DNA of 64,000 nt from Cystobacterineae bacterium (lineage in GTDB: Bacteria; Myxococcota; Myxococcia; Myxococcales; Myxococcaceae). The notes below the pieces were generated by a model, which was not told the DNA's origin, ran no database searches, and saw only the letters and a list, made by a program, of their open reading frames with translations. This document shows, piece after piece, positions 31,462 through 41,516 of this stretch; the first letter of the stretch is position 1, and every line of letters begins with the position of its first letter. The DNA is taken from contig WRKR01000012.1 in NCBI GenBank assembly GCA_009782175.1, positions 1-64,000 on the forward strand, read 5' to 3'. The translations under genes and the position numbers were made by a program.

Positions 31462-32232
31462 TTATTCTCCTCTCCAACTGCCCTTCAAAAAATCCCTATT
31501 CAGCTCTGCAATAACCTTGCTGCTGATTTCCTTGGGGCAAGCAGCCTCGCACTGCGAGAGGTTGCTGCAATTGCCAAAGCCTTCGGCATCCATTTGTTGC
31601 ACCATGGCTTTGACGCGGCTATAGCGCTCCGCCTGGCCTTGGGGGAGGTGGCCCAAGTGAGAAACTTTGGCGGACATAAAAAGCATGGCGGAGCTGTTTT
31701 TGCATGCCGCCACGCAAGCCCCGCAGCCTATGCAGGCGGCTGCGTCCATGGCCTGATCCGCCTCTGTTTTGGGTATGGGCAGCGCGTTGGCATCGGGTGT
31801 GCCGCCGGTGTTGACGGAGACATAGCCGCCGGCCTGAATAATGCGGTCCAAAGAGGAGCGATCCACAACCAAGTCGCGCAGCACCGGGAAGGCTTTGGCG
31901 CGCCAGGGCTCCACATAAATGTCGTCGCCGTCGCTAAAGTGGCGCATGTGCAGTTGGCAGGTGGTGACGCCTTTGTGGCCGCCGTGCGGTTGGCCATTAA
32001 TAACCATGGAGCACATGCCACAAATGCCTTCGCGACAGTCATGGTCGAAGGCGACGGGCTCCTCGCCGTTGTTGGCCAGCTGCTCGTTGAGGACGTCCAT
32101 CATCTCCAAAAAGGACATGTGCGCATCGACGTTGTCAAGTGCATATTCCTTCATTTCGCCGGGTTGTTGAGGGGAGCGTTGACGCCAAACGTGCAGTTTG
32201 AGCTTCATGGGTTTTTCATTGTGCGCGCTCAT
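31462..32232 (-). CDS. sdhB: succinate dehydrogenase iron-sulfur subunit
   Basis: A 256-residue subunit that carries electrons from FAD to quinone. All three cluster motifs are present: CREGICGMC plus a later Cys for [2Fe-2S], [11 protein letters not shown] for [4Fe-4S], and [12 protein letters not shown] for [3Fe-4S]. The ATG overlaps the sdhA stop by one base (TAATG), so they are coupled. Sequence style matches the B subunit partnered with a b558-type membrane subunit. It is the last gene of sdhCAB. Confidence 0.96.
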   Translation of the reverse strand: MSAHNEKPMKLKLHVWRQRSPQQPGEMKEYALDNVDAHMSFLEMMDVLNEQLANNGEEPVAFDHDCREGICGMCSMVINGQPHGGHKGVTTCQLHMRHFSDGDDIYVEPWRAKAFPVLRDLVVDRSSLDRIIQAGGYVSVNTGGTPDANALPIPKTEADQAMDAAACIGCGACVAACKNSSAMLFMSAKVSHLGHLPQGQAERYSRVKAMVQQMDAEGFGNCSNLSQCEAACPKEISSKVIAELNRDFLKGSWRGE

Positions 32233-34148
32233 TATTTATAGCTCCTCGTTTGCAGTTTAATTTCTTCATAGTTGAGAGGCTCCTTATGGCGAAGGGGCGC
32301 CTGGCCTTCGCCCTGGTATTCCCATGCGCTGACATGCAAAAATTCAGCATCATTGCGCTTGGCCTCGCCCTCTTCTGTTTGGTGCTCCTCGCGAAAGTGG
32401 CCGCCGCAGGACTCATCCCTGTCCAAGGCGTCACGCACAAGCAACTCTGAAAACTCCATGAAGTCCGCCACGCGGCCGGCCTTCTCTAAGTCCACATTCA
32501 TGCTGGCAGCGTCGCCGCGGATGACAAGCTCTCTCCAGAAGCGCTCGCGCAAGGCGGGAATTTCCTGCAAAAGCTCCTTGAGGCCTCTTGCGTTTCGCGC
32601 CATGCCGCATTTATTCCACATGAGCAGGCCCAACTCGCGGTGAAAGCTGTCGGGGGTGCGTTTGCCCTTGAGGGAGAGGAGTTTTTTAAGGCGTGCTTCG
32701 GCGTCGGCGAGGGCTTTTTTAAACTCTGGGTGCTCCGTGGAAACCTTGGGCTGTTTGGCCGTCGCGAGGTAGTGCCCAATGGTATAAGGCAGGACGAAAT
32801 AACCATCCGCCAAGCCTTGCATGAGAGCGCTTGCGCCGAGGCGGTTGGCGCCATGGTCCGAAAAATTGGCCTCACCAATAACATGCAGCCCCGGGAGGTT
32901 GGACATGAGGTTATAGTCCACCCAGAGGCCCCCCATGGAATAGTGGACTGCGGGGTATATGCGCATGGGCACCTCATAAGGGTCCTCCCCCGTAATGGTG
33001 GCATACATGTCAAACAAGTTGCCATAGCGCTCAGCAATAACCTTTTTGCCAAAGCGGGAAATGGCATCGGCGAAGTCCAAATAGACGCCGCGCCCGGCGG
33101 GGCCAATGCCACGGCCCTCGTCGCACACTTGTTTGGCTGCGCGCGAAGCAATGTCCCTGGGGCAGAGGTTGCCATAGCTGGGGTATTTGCGCTCCAAATA
33201 ATAGTCCCTGTCGGCCTCTGCAATACTGGCGGGGTTTTTGCTCAAGTCCTCTTTCTTTTTGGGCACCCAGACGCGTCCGTCATTGCGAAGGCTTTCGGAC
33301 ATGAGGGTGAGTTTGGACTGATAGTCCCCCGAAACAGGAATGCAGGTGGGGTGTATTTGCGTATAGCAGGGGTTGGCAAAAGCGGCGCCCTTGCGGAAGG
33401 CGCGGATATTGGCCGTAACATTGCACCCCTTGGCATTGGTGGAGAGGTAGAAGACGTTGCCATAGCCCCCCGTGGCCAAAACCACAGCGTCGGCGGCAAA
33501 GGCCTCAATGCGTCCGTCCACGAGGTTTCGCGTCACAATGCCGCGTGCGTGGCCGTCTACAACCACCAGCTCCAGCATTTCATGTCGCGCATGCATGTTG
33601 ACGTTGCCGGAATAAATTTGGCGGGAGAGGGCCTGGTATGCGCCAATAAGCAGTTGTTGTCCGGTTTGGCCGCGCGCATAGAAGGTGCGGGAGACTTGGG
33701 CGCCGCCGAAGGAGCGGTTGGAGAGGAGGCCGCCATAGTCCCTGGCGAAGGGGACGCCCTGGGCGGTACACTGGTCGATAATGCTGGTGGAGACTTCGGC
33801 CAGGCGATGGACATTGGCCTCACGCGCGCGAAAATCCCCGCCCTTAATGGTGTCATAAAAAAGGCGGTGCACGCTGTCGCCGTCGTTTTGGTAGTTTTTG
33901 GCGGCATTAATTCCGCCTTGGGCGGCAATGGAGTGGGCGCGCCTGGGGCTGTCCTGGAAGCAGAAGGCGTCGACGTTATAGCCAAGCTCACTTAGGGAAG
34001 CGGCGGCGGAGCTGCCGGCAAGGCCGGTGCCGACAACAATAACGCGAAACTTTCGTTTGTTGGCGGGGTTGACCAGCATGGATTCTTGTTTGTGCTTGGA
34101 CCATTTATTGGCCAAGGGCCCTGAGGGTATTTTGGAGTCAAGTTTCAT
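32232..34148 (-). CDS. sdhA: succinate dehydrogenase / fumarate reductase flavoprotein
   Basis: A 638-residue catalytic subunit oxidising succinate to fumarate. ATG 34148 is chosen: it follows AGGTAGGT and lies seven bases after sdhC; the frame stays open 76 codons further only as overlap with sdhC. FAD-binding [13 protein letters not shown] is near residue 37. [11 protein letters not shown] carries the flavin-attachment His, and [14 protein letters not shown] and [10 protein letters not shown] are active-site blocks. The 638-residue size fits the longer SdhA type found with single-subunit b558 anchors. Confidence 0.96.
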   Translation of the reverse strand: MKLDSKIPSGPLANKWSKHKQESMLVNPANKRKFRVIVVGTGLAGSSAAASLSELGYNVDAFCFQDSPRRAHSIAAQGGINAAKNYQNDGDSVHRLFYDTIKGGDFRAREANVHRLAEVSTSIIDQCTAQGVPFARDYGGLLSNRSFGGAQVSRTFYARGQTGQQLLIGAYQALSRQIYSGNVNMHARHEMLELVVVDGHARGIVTRNLVDGRIEAFAADAVVLATGGYGNVFYLSTNAKGCNVTANIRAFRKGAAFANPCYTQIHPTCIPVSGDYQSKLTLMSESLRNDGRVWVPKKKEDLSKNPASIAEADRDYYLERKYPSYGNLCPRDIASRAAKQVCDEGRGIGPAGRGVYLDFADAISRFGKKVIAERYGNLFDMYATITGEDPYEVPMRIYPAVHYSMGGLWVDYNLMSNLPGLHVIGEANFSDHGANRLGASALMQGLADGYFVLPYTIGHYLATAKQPKVSTEHPEFKKALADAEARLKKLLSLKGKRTPDSFHRELGLLMWNKCGMARNARGLKELLQEIPALRERFWRELVIRGDAASMNVDLEKAGRVADFMEFSELLVRDALDRDESCGGHFREEHQTEEGEAKRNDAEFLHVSAWEYQGEGQAPLRHKEPLNYEEIKLQTRSYK

Positions 34149-34155
34149 ACCTACC

Positions 34156-34911
34156 TCACTGGATGATGCCGCAAAGGACGGCGAGGGGGATGGAAGCGAA
34201 GGCCGCGCAAATGGCATAGGCGAGGGCTTTGGCTTTAAATTGAATGAGAGGCGTCCATGTTTTGCCAAAGAGGCCCAGGTGTTGGCAGAGGCTATAAATG
34301 CCGTGGGACAAATGGGAGGCGAGCAAAACGAGAGCGAGGAGATAGGTGCCTGCAATGAGGGGGTTGTTGAAGGCATCCACCATCATTTTGTAGACGTCAA
34401 CGGTGGTTATGTTTTGTCCGTTAACGAGCAGGCGCGTGGTGGGTTTGGCGTTGCAGAAGGTGAAATGCACCAGGTGGAAAATGAGGTAGGAGAAAATGAG
34501 CAAGCCGGACCAGATGGCATATTTTCCGGACCAACCCGCAATAAATTTTTTCCAATGCCTGGGGGTAGAGGGTTTGAAAGCATAGGGCACAGGGCGAGCG
34601 GCGGCATTGACAATGAGGTGGGTTCGGATGGCGAGGAGAATGTGCACGGTGACAGAAAGCACAAGCCCCCCGCGGACAGCCCAGAGGAGGAGAGGCTGGC
34701 TATGCAGGAAATAGGCATAGGTGTTGATGGCATCCTTCCCGCCAAAAACAGCCAGGTTGCCAGCCATATGGCCGATGATGAAGCCTCCCATAATAAGCCC
34801 CGAAATGGCCATGGCCACCTTGGAGCCAACGGATGTTTTGAGAAATTTTGTGCACTCACCCAGGAGCCCGGATGGCTCTTCCATGGCGCGTGCCTCTGTT
34901 GCTTGGGACAT
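34156..34911 (-). CDS. sdhC: succinate dehydrogenase cytochrome b558 subunit
   Basis: A 251-residue membrane anchor with five hydrophobic helices. Candidate haem-ligand histidines sit in [22 protein letters not shown] and SHLSHGIYS, consistent with the di-haem b558 class that works without SdhD. It is the first gene of sdhCAB, read divergently from sucCD; 273 bases separate the two operons. Confidence 0.94.
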   Translation of the reverse strand: MSQATEARAMEEPSGLLGECTKFLKTSVGSKVAMAISGLIMGGFIIGHMAGNLAVFGGKDAINTYAYFLHSQPLLLWAVRGGLVLSVTVHILLAIRTHLIVNAAARPVPYAFKPSTPRHWKKFIAGWSGKYAIWSGLLIFSYLIFHLVHFTFCNAKPTTRLLVNGQNITTVDVYKMMVDAFNNPLIAGTYLLALVLLASHLSHGIYSLCQHLGLFGKTWTPLIQFKAKALAYAICAAFASIPLAVLCGIIQ

Positions 34912-35184
34912 AAGCTCTACACCTCCCGGCGCTAAGCCGCTAAGAGTAATGACTGTCGTCTAACCAATGAAACTACTCACCTCTCTGCACCTCAGGAAGA
35001 TTTCGCACAAGAAAAATATGAATAAACCAAGAAAGCCCCATATGAATAAACCAAGCAAGTCTCTATTTGGAATAATTTCAAGTCTGTTTTAGATAAGACA
35101 ACCTATTCCAAAACCATACCTAAGGCGGCACAAGAGGCCAAGGTACTTTTGAAGGAAACCCGAGGAAAGAAGACAGACAACACA
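34912..35184. promoter_or_regulatory. divergent sdh / suc control region
   Basis: Contains a 16-bp direct repeat ATATGAATAAACCAAG at 35016-35031 and 35040-35055 (24 bases apart) and a 9-bp inverted repeat TTTGGAATA (35066-35074) / TATTCCAAA (35104-35112). These are good candidate operator sites for co-control of the two TCA operons. No -35/-10 pair is convincing. Confidence 0.5.
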
Positions 35185-36372
35185 ATGAAAATCCACGAAT
35201 ACCAAGCGAAGGAGTTGTTGAAGGCTTTTGGGGTCCCCACCCCTCGGGGCGGCCTGGCGCACAGCCCTGAAGAGGCGAAGCAGTGCGCAAGCCAGCTGGG
35301 GACTTCCAAGGTGGTATTAAAAGCACAAATACACGCCGGTGGCCGGGGGAAGGCAGGTGGGGTGCAGTTGGCAAAAACGCCAACGGAGGCAGCCGCCATA
35401 GCGGAGACGCTTTTGGGAAGGCCCTTGGTGACGGCGCAGACGGGCCCGAAGGGGAGTTGGGTGCGAAAGCTTTGGGTGGAGGAGGGCCTGGACATTGAGC
35501 GCGAGTTTTATGTGGGCTTGGTGTTGGACAGGGCATGCGGCCGGTTATGCTTTATGGCCTCAGCGGAGGGCGGCATGGAAATAGAAGAAATTGCCGCCAC
35601 CTCCCCCGAAAAAATTCTGCGCAGGCATGTGGACATGGCGGCCGGCTTTCAACCCTATATAGGCCGAAGCTTGGCTTTTCAGCTGGGGCTTTCCGGGGGG
35701 GCGGCCCAGAGTTTTGGCAAGTTATGCCACGCACTTTTGAGGGCCTATGTGGAATATGATGCCTCCACCCTAGAAATAAACCCCCTGGTGCTGCTGAAAA
35801 GCGGCGAGCTGATGGCCTTGGACTGCAAGATGGAATTGGATGACAACGCCTTGTTTCGCCAGCCCAAGCTGCTTGCCCTGGAAGACGAGCATGAGAGTGA
35901 GCCGCGGGAGCTGAGTGCGAAGGCCGCAGGACTGGCCTATATTTCTCTCCATGGGGATATAGGCTGCATGGTCAATGGTGCGGGGCTGGCGATGGCAACC
36001 ATGGATGCCATTGGGCTTGCAGGGGGAAAGCCGGCCAACTTTTTGGACGTAGGCGGAGGAGCCGACCAGGGGAAGGTGAGCACGGCATTTAAGTTAATTT
36101 TGGAGGACACGCAAGTGAGAGCGGTGCTGGTGAATATATTTGGCGGCATTATGCGTTGCGATGTTATTGCCGAGGGCATTATAGCGGCGGCGAAGGAGGT
36201 GGGGTTGAAGCTTCCGCTGGTGGTGCGCCTGCAGGGGACGAATGTAGAAAAGGGCAAGGCCTTGCTTGAGGCTTCAGGGCTAAGCATTCTTCCTGCGGAC
36301 AGTTTGCCGTCGGCGGCACAGGCAGCGGTTTTGGCGGCCCAGAAAGGAGGAAGCCATGGCATTTTGGCTTGA
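35185..36372 (+). CDS. sucC: succinyl-CoA synthetase beta subunit
   Basis: A 395-residue ADP-forming subunit of the TCA-cycle enzyme making succinate and ATP from succinyl-CoA. [20 protein letters not shown] marks the start at ATG 35185. The ATP-grasp region has [17 protein letters not shown], and the C-terminal CoA-ligase domain has [10 protein letters not shown] and [14 protein letters not shown]. It overlaps sucD by 17 bases. Together with the divergent sdhCAB it forms a block handling succinyl-CoA to fumarate. Confidence 0.97.
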   Translation: MKIHEYQAKELLKAFGVPTPRGGLAHSPEEAKQCASQLGTSKVVLKAQIHAGGRGKAGGVQLAKTPTEAAAIAETLLGRPLVTAQTGPKGSWVRKLWVEEGLDIEREFYVGLVLDRACGRLCFMASAEGGMEIEEIAATSPEKILRRHVDMAAGFQPYIGRSLAFQLGLSGGAAQSFGKLCHALLRAYVEYDASTLEINPLVLLKSGELMALDCKMELDDNALFRQPKLLALEDEHESEPRELSAKAAGLAYISLHGDIGCMVNGAGLAMATMDAIGLAGGKPANFLDVGGGADQGKVSTAFKLILEDTQVRAVLVNIFGGIMRCDVIAEGIIAAAKEVGLKLPLVVRLQGTNVEKGKALLEASGLSILPADSLPSAAQAAVLAAQKGGSHGILA

Positions 36373-37249
36373 GAAAGAGACAAGGGTATTGGTGCAGGGC
36401 ATTACGGGAGGGGCCGGAAGCTTCCACGCGCGTGGAATGTTGGAATATGGCACGAAGCTGGTGGCAGGGGTGACGCCCGGAAAGGGGGGCCAGAAGTTTA
36501 ATGGGGTGGTGCCCATTTTTGACACAGTAGAGCAGGCAGTGCGCGAGACGGGCGCCAACGCAACGGCGGTGTTTGTGCCCCCGGCTTTTGCGGCGGACTC
36601 CATTATGGAGGCTGTGGATGCCAACCTCCCCCTCGTGGTTGCCATTACGGAAGGCATTCCCATTTTGGACATGGTGCGCGTAAAGCAGTTTATGCAGGGC
36701 CGCTCCTCGCGGTTGCTTGGCCCCAACTGCCCTGGGCTTATTGCACCGGGCCTTCAGTGCAAAATAGGCATTATGCCCGGCTTCATCCACCGCCCTGGCC
36801 GCGTGGGGGTTGTTTCCCGTTCCGGCACCCTCACCTATGAGGCGGTATACCGCCTGACGGAATTGGGCCTGGGCCAGTCCATGGCCATAGGGCTGGGAGG
36901 CGACCCCATTAACGGCACGGACTTTATAGATGCGCTTGAGGCTTTTGAGGCAGACGAAGAAACCGACGCCATTTTGCTCCTGGGGGAAATTGGTGGAAAC
37001 GCCGAGGAGGAGGCAGCCGAGCACATACGCACGAGGTGCACCAAGCCGGTGGTGGGCTTTATTGCAGGGATGAGCGCCCCCCCCGGAAAGCGTATGGGCC
37101 ATGCAGGCGCCATTATTTCCGGCAGCCAGGGGACGGCGGCGGAGAAGGTGGCGGCGCTGAAGCGGGCCAACATAGAGGTGGTGGACTCACCCATGGAATT
37201 GGGGAGCGTGGTGAAGAAGCTTCTCGACAAGCGTGCCCAAGGAGGCTAG
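36356..37249 (+). CDS. sucD: succinyl-CoA synthetase alpha subunit
   Basis: A 297-residue CoA-binding subunit. The N-terminal Rossmann domain has [20 protein letters not shown]. The phospho-histidine loop GHAGAIISG lies near residue 245. AGG AGG just before ATG 36356, inside the end of sucC, is a good ribosome site, so the 17-base overlap indicates coupling. The stop TAG begins a gene-end repeat (37247 onward). Confidence 0.97.
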   Translation: MAFWLEKETRVLVQGITGGAGSFHARGMLEYGTKLVAGVTPGKGGQKFNGVVPIFDTVEQAVRETGANATAVFVPPAFAADSIMEAVDANLPLVVAITEGIPILDMVRVKQFMQGRSSRLLGPNCPGLIAPGLQCKIGIMPGFIHRPGRVGVVSRSGTLTYEAVYRLTELGLGQSMAIGLGGDPINGTDFIDALEAFEADEETDAILLLGEIGGNAEEEAAEHIRTRCTKPVVGFIAGMSAPPGKRMGHAGAIISGSQGTAAEKVAALKRANIEVVDSPMELGSVVKKLLDKRAQGG

Positions 37250-37270
37250 AGCGCTTTCATTTTGACAAAC
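37246..37270 (+). repeat. gene-end repeat at sucD stop
   Basis: CTAGAGCGCTTTCATTTTGAC; the TAG is the sucD stop codon. Confidence 0.6.
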
Positions 37271-37298
37271 CTAAGTTTTTAAAAGAGGAGAATATGCC

Positions 37299-37754
37299 AT
37301 GGCAGTTGAGAAGACCTTATCCATTATTAAGCCCGACGGTGTTGCCAAAAACATTATAGGAAAAATAATAAGCCGCTTCGAGTCCCAGGGTTTTTGTATT
37401 GCGGCCATGCGCATGCAAAAGCTTTCCCTACAGGAGGCAGAGGGCTTTTATGCGGAGCACAGGGAGAGGGCTTTTTTCGCGGATTTGGTGAAATATATGA
37501 CTTCAGGCCCCGTTATATTAATGGTGCTTGAAGGAGAAGACGCCGTGGCCAAAAACCGGGAAATAATGGGGGCGACAGATCCGAAGAAGGCCGCGGAGGG
37601 GACATTGCGCAGGGACTTTGCCGACAGCATAGAGGCCAATGTTGTGCATGGCTCTGACTCGCCTCAGAGTGCTTGCAGGGAAGTATCCTATTTCTTCCGC
37701 AAATCAGAAATTTTAAGGCCCTGCTGTGGTGGCCAATGCGGGTGCAAAAGCTAA
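37299..37754 (+). CDS. ndk: nucleoside diphosphate kinase with Cys-rich tail
   Basis: A 151-residue kinase that equilibrates NTP pools. [18 protein letters not shown] and the phospho-acceptor His117 in NVVHGSDS are canonical. A GAGGAG precedes ATG 37299. The usual protein ends about ten residues earlier; here it continues into [12 protein letters not shown], with four cysteines in eight residues, which could bind metal or form disulfides. No frameshift is evident. The gene ends 24 bases from the convergent lipoprotein gene. Confidence 0.95.
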   Translation: MAVEKTLSIIKPDGVAKNIIGKIISRFESQGFCIAAMRMQKLSLQEAEGFYAEHRERAFFADLVKYMTSGPVILMVLEGEDAVAKNREIMGATDPKKAAEGTLRRDFADSIEANVVHGSDSPQSACREVSYFFRKSEILRPCCGGQCGCKS

Positions 37755-37778
37755 ATAAGCTAAATATTGTGCAACCCA

Positions 37779-39053
37779 TTAAGGCTTGCGGCGAAAGGAC
37801 AAATAAAGGAGCAGAGGGAACAGAAGGGGCAGGAGGATAATCAGGTATCCCCAGTTGCTCATCAGCCTGCCGGCTTGCTTGAGCGTCTCGGGAAAATCAA
37901 CCGAAGAAGCATAGAAAGGGGCTTCTCCGTTTAGAGGGACCACAAGGGCATCGGTCTCTCGAGCCTTTTTGCTTTTCACCTGAAGGATGAACTGCTCAGG
38001 TGAAGAAGAGATAACAGAGCCAACCTCTTTCAGCTCGCCCAAATCAAATTTTCCAAAGGTTGGGAGTTTCGTCAGGTTGCCGCTTTCTGGATGATAGATA
38101 TAGCCGATGACAGTGGCTTGTTCAGGGTTGGTGCCGGCATAGCCCAGAAGCAATTGTGTGGAGTTGTCCTGCCGAAGAGAGATGGCACGATAAAGTGTTT
38201 CTGAGGTGACAGGGTGTGCAGCCTTTCGCAAAGAAGCGCTGCCAAAAGGAGAGAAAGCCGCCAGTTTGGCCGATGAGTCCTTCTGGTTCTCAACCACCAA
38301 TATAGGATTGTCCCCATAATATTCCTTGCTAAAGCGTTGCATTATACCCTCTTTTTTGGGGGAGCGCCTGCTCGGTTCCCGTTCAATGAGCGGAACACCG
38401 GTGCTTGTCAAAAATGGGGAAATATAGATGAGCTGATTGTCATACAATCGGAGATCGATGGTGAACATCTTGTGGTTGGCGTCATGAGAGGAAACGGAGA
38501 TGCTTTGGATGCCGGCTGCGAATTCTTCTCTGTCATCGAGCGGGAAAACGCTGACTTTTCCTTCTTGTATATACATCAGCGCATGAGCGTCGTTTTTGTT
38601 TTTGCCAATAAGCACCGCATGGTTGTGCCAAAAATAGGGTTTATTCCTGGGTACGCGAAGATAAAATGCTTCTTTGCTGATGAGTTCAGGCGGCTGTTTG
38701 GGCTTGCACAAATAGACGCTGTTTTGTGCAAGTTGGGCGGGGGCGGATTCATGCGAAACAACCATGAGGGTGTCCGGGCCTTGGGTGAAAAGGTGGACGG
38801 TTTGAGAAAAATGGGAAGGCAGTTTGTGGGAGGCTATCTGTTTGTTTTGCGATAGATCAAAAACATCCAAATATAATGGCGGCTGCATTGCACTTGGAAA
38901 AAAGCTCAACTCGGAAGTCGAAACGATATAGACGGTTTTTCCGTCCGCCGATATTGTCGCGCTCTTCACATCTCTTTCGTTAAAGCCACAGCCGGACAAG
39001 GCCAGGACGAAGGCCGTCAACAACGCGAGAAGGGGGTTGAATTCTTTTTTCAT
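37779..39053 (-). CDS. lipoprotein with C-terminal membrane helix, unknown function
   Basis: A 424-residue protein. ATG 39053 gives a signal peptide ending in lipobox LALSGC; the open frame extends 94 codons further without coding character. The mature part has beta-propeller-like strands (ATISADGKTVYIVSTSEL, plus several short VYLCKP/VFPLDD strands). It ends in one hydrophobic helix followed by RRKP. A lipid anchor and a C-terminal helix together are unusual. No family recognised. Possibly an envelope sensor. Confidence 0.75.
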   Translation of the reverse strand: MKKEFNPLLALLTAFVLALSGCGFNERDVKSATISADGKTVYIVSTSELSFFPSAMQPPLYLDVFDLSQNKQIASHKLPSHFSQTVHLFTQGPDTLMVVSHESAPAQLAQNSVYLCKPKQPPELISKEAFYLRVPRNKPYFWHNHAVLIGKNKNDAHALMYIQEGKVSVFPLDDREEFAAGIQSISVSSHDANHKMFTIDLRLYDNQLIYISPFLTSTGVPLIEREPSRRSPKKEGIMQRFSKEYYGDNPILVVENQKDSSAKLAAFSPFGSASLRKAAHPVTSETLYRAISLRQDNSTQLLLGYAGTNPEQATVIGYIYHPESGNLTKLPTFGKFDLGELKEVGSVISSSPEQFILQVKSKKARETDALVVPLNGEAPFYASSVDFPETLKQAGRLMSNWGYLIILLPLLFPLLLYLSFRRKP

Positions 39054-39399
39054 AGGGGAGCTTCTCCTCATGTCATTGGCGCAAAATGCGATCAATAGCC
39101 TCCTATGGATTATATGCAGAGGCAGTAGAATATTCGGTGCTGAACTCCACCAACGCCCCGTTTCAAAGTCCGTTTGCTTTTTTATAAATTCAGGCCAATG
39201 CAAAAATGCCGCACATGCCATGTGTTTGTGAGCAAGCCCATGTAGGGGCTGAATACAAGCGCGCAAAATACGCGCCAGTTGGCGCAAATATTTTTTTGAA
39301 CATTTTTGCGGGAGCTTCGTTATAGAGCTCTCCAAAGTCGGCAGTTGAATATTCTTCTTGTGAATGTTTCCAGCTGCTTTTCCTTATGAGAGGATGAAG
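39054..39399. other. 346-bp intergenic region before cytochrome b561
   Basis: Contains hairpin GCGCC-AGTT-GGCGC (39272-39285) followed by AAATATTTTTTT, a terminator-like structure. No plus-strand gene ends nearby, so it may be an attenuator in the cytochrome b561 leader. No gene or tRNA was seen. Confidence 0.4.
39272..39297 (+). terminator. terminator-like hairpin, possible attenuator
   Basis: Five-pair GC stem with tetraloop AGTT and a T-rich tail, about 115 bases upstream of the cytochrome b561 start. Confidence 0.35.
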
Positions 39400-39945
39400 A
39401 TGTCTAAAAGTCAAAACAGCGCGAAAAAGTTTTCTCTTGCCTTGCGTTTTTTCCATTGGTCAGGCCTGCTGATGATGGTGGTGGTTTATGCGAGCGTTTG
39501 GATGCGCAAGCTTTATGAAAAGGGAACATCCGAGCGCGAGCTGATGATGAGTTTGCATTTTGGGGTGAGTGTTTTGCTTTTGGGCTGGCTGGTGTTTCGC
39601 CTCATTGCCTATTATGCGAGTGCCAAACCCCCCATTGTCCCCCCTCAGCCCCCGTGGCAAGCGAAGGCATTGAAGTTGATGCACGGTGTTTTGTGGGGGC
39701 TGATGTTGGTGATGCCTTTGTCAGGGTGGTTGATGATAAATGCCAAAGGCAACCCCGTAAAAATTTATTCCCTGGGGTTTGAGCTGCCAACGCTTATTGG
39801 GAAAAATGACGTGCTTGGCAAAATGCTGGGAGAGAGCCACGGCCTTGTGGGAATGGTTTTTCTCGCCATTATTGTGCTGCATTCCCTCATTGGGTTGTGG
39901 CACCATTTTTTCAAAAAAGACAATGCCTTAAGGCGCATGCTTTAA
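39400..39945 (+). CDS. cytochrome b561-family membrane protein
   Basis: A 181-residue di-haem membrane protein of the bacterial b561/CybB type, which moves electrons between quinol and periplasmic acceptors, e.g. superoxide. Four membrane helices are visible. Candidate haem histidines are in LRFFHWSGLL, MSLHFGVSV, LMHGVLWG and ESHGLVG/LHSLIGLWHHF. ATG 39400 is seven bases after GAGAGG; ATG 39394 is an alternative. Monocistronic. Confidence 0.9.
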   Translation: MSKSQNSAKKFSLALRFFHWSGLLMMVVVYASVWMRKLYEKGTSERELMMSLHFGVSVLLLGWLVFRLIAYYASAKPPIVPPQPPWQAKALKLMHGVLWGLMLVMPLSGWLMINAKGNPVKIYSLGFELPTLIGKNDVLGKMLGESHGLVGMVFLAIIVLHSLIGLWHHFFKKDNALRRML

Positions 39946-39986
39946 ACACATGTCCCTTGCCGAAGGGTGGATTTTACATGAGCTTG

Positions 39987-40040
39987 TCTCCTGGGGCATG
40001 GGACTTTTCTCCTGTGGCCTTTTCTCCTGGGGCATGGGAC
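39987..40040 (+). repeat. 36-bp spaced direct repeat upstream of rlmN
   Basis: TCTCCTGGGGCATGGGAC at 39987-40004 and again at 40023-40040, with a degenerate third copy (TCTCCTGTGGC) between. It occupies most of the gap before rlmN. Confidence 0.7.
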
Positions 40041-40063
40041 AAAAAAGTGCTGGATGAAAAGTT

Positions 40064-41146
40064 GTGAGTGAGAAGGTGGACATATTGGCCATGCAGCCCA
40101 GCGAGTTGGCGCATTGGCTGGTTTCAGAGTTGGGGCAAAAGCCCTTTCGTGCGCGGCAAGTGTTTGCATGGTTGCACCAGCGGGGCGCGACGCAGTTTTC
40201 TCAAATGACGGATTTGTCCAAGGGCTTAAGAGAGCAACTTGAGGCGAAAGCCCACATTGTTGGCCTCCGTTTGGACAGAACAGAGCGCTCCATGGATGGA
40301 ACCATTAAATACCGTTTTGTGACGGAGGATGGGAGAGGCATTGAGTCCGTGTATATGCCTTTTGAAAAGCGGAAAACCCTCTGCGTTTCCTCTCAGGTGG
40401 GGTGTGCCATGGGGTGCAAGTTTTGCCTGACAGCCCAAATGGGTTTTGTACGCCATTTAAAGCCCAGCGAAATCCTCTCCCAGGTATACACCGTTAACGG
40501 CCTCCTGAAGTCCGAAGGCCTGCCCGGAGAGCGCCCCTTAAGCAACCGTCCTTTAAGCAACCTTGTGTTTATGGGCATGGGAGAGCCTTTGCACAACCTC
40601 CTGGGCCTCAGCAAAGCCTTGAGGCTTTTGCTTTGCGAGGACGGGCTTCATTTTTCAATGCGCCATGTGACGGTGTCCACTTCAGGTTTGCCTGAAGCCC
40701 TCTTGCGTTTGGCGCAGGCCATTAACATAAAGCTGGCCATTTCCCTCAATGCTTCTACAGACGAGCAACGCAGCCAGCTGATGCCTGTCAACCGCAAGTG
40801 GGGCCTTAAAAAGTTGATGGAGGCCTGCCAACAACTCCCCCTCAAGCCCGGGCAAAGGCTGACATTCAGCTATGTACTCTTTAAGGGCATAAACGACAGC
40901 GACGAAGATGCTTTGAGGTTGGCTGCATGGGTACGAAAAATTCCTTCAAAGGTTAACCTCATTGCCTATAACGCCAACGAGGGGTTGCCTTTTGAAAGCC
41001 CAAGCCCAGAGCGCATAGAGCGTTTTCGTACTTTGTTGGAAGAGAGGCATTGTTCCGTATTTGTGCGTGGAAGCAAGGGGGCGGACATTTCTGCGGCCTG
41101 CGGGCAATTGGCGGTGTTGCCTCCAAAGGAGAGAGAAGGGGGTTGA
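40064..41146 (+). CDS. rlmN: dual-specificity 23S rRNA/tRNA methyltransferase RlmN
   Basis: A 360-residue radical-SAM enzyme methylating C2 of A2503 in 23S rRNA and A37 in some tRNAs. The iron-sulfur cysteines Cys114, Cys118 and Cys121 lie in CAMGCKFC; the methyl-carrier Cys is in ADISAACGQL near residue 346. MGMGEPLHN and the SLNASTDEQR block are also diagnostic. GTG 40064 is the start, after the direct-repeat region. It lies upstream of the rpsP-trmD ribosomal cluster, 67 bases away, in the same direction. Confidence 0.96.
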   Translation: MSEKVDILAMQPSELAHWLVSELGQKPFRARQVFAWLHQRGATQFSQMTDLSKGLREQLEAKAHIVGLRLDRTERSMDGTIKYRFVTEDGRGIESVYMPFEKRKTLCVSSQVGCAMGCKFCLTAQMGFVRHLKPSEILSQVYTVNGLLKSEGLPGERPLSNRPLSNLVFMGMGEPLHNLLGLSKALRLLLCEDGLHFSMRHVTVSTSGLPEALLRLAQAINIKLAISLNASTDEQRSQLMPVNRKWGLKKLMEACQQLPLKPGQRLTFSYVLFKGINDSDEDALRLAAWVRKIPSKVNLIAYNANEGLPFESPSPERIERFRTLLEERHCSVFVRGSKGADISAACGQLAVLPPKEREGG

Positions 41147-41213
41147 CATGGGGGGCAAGCCTTCGTTAGAGCAACTGAGCTCAACCTATTTTGTCAAAGG
41201 GAGTTTATAAAGC

Positions 41214-41477
41214 ATGGCTGTTGTCCTTCGTCTCACCAGAGCTGGCGCCAAGAAGAAGCCCATTTACCACCTTGTTGCTGCGGACTCACGCAGCCCCCGG
41301 GATGGGAAGTTTATTGAGGCCATTGGTTTATTCAACCCCAATGAGGAGCCTCCAAAGTTTGAAATAAATGAAGAGCGCTGGGCCTATTGGATAAGCGTGG
41401 GAGCCAAACCCTCCAAGACGGCTGCAAACCTCAAAAAGCGTGCGGGTGCTGTGGTTGCAGGCCATGAAAAGCTTTAA
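41214..41477 (+). CDS. rpsP: 30S ribosomal protein S16
   Basis: An 87-residue protein with the family start MAVVLRLTRAGAKKKPIYHLV and core DGKFIEAIGLFNP. First gene of the classical rpsP-khpA-rimM-trmD operon. Here rplS, which usually follows trmD, is absent. Length is normal. Confidence 0.97.
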   Translation: MAVVLRLTRAGAKKKPIYHLVAADSRSPRDGKFIEAIGLFNPNEEPPKFEINEERWAYWISVGAKPSKTAANLKKRAGAVVAGHEKL

Positions 41478-41516
41478 GCAGCTACGCCTTTGTGGGGTTG
41501 CCTGCTGGGGGTTTGC

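Noticed and set aside
32640-33995. Long plus-strand open frame (451 codons) across sdhA
   Set aside because: It lies wholly antisense to sdhA, whose product is unmistakable. The frame is a by-product of codon bias and shows no known protein pattern.
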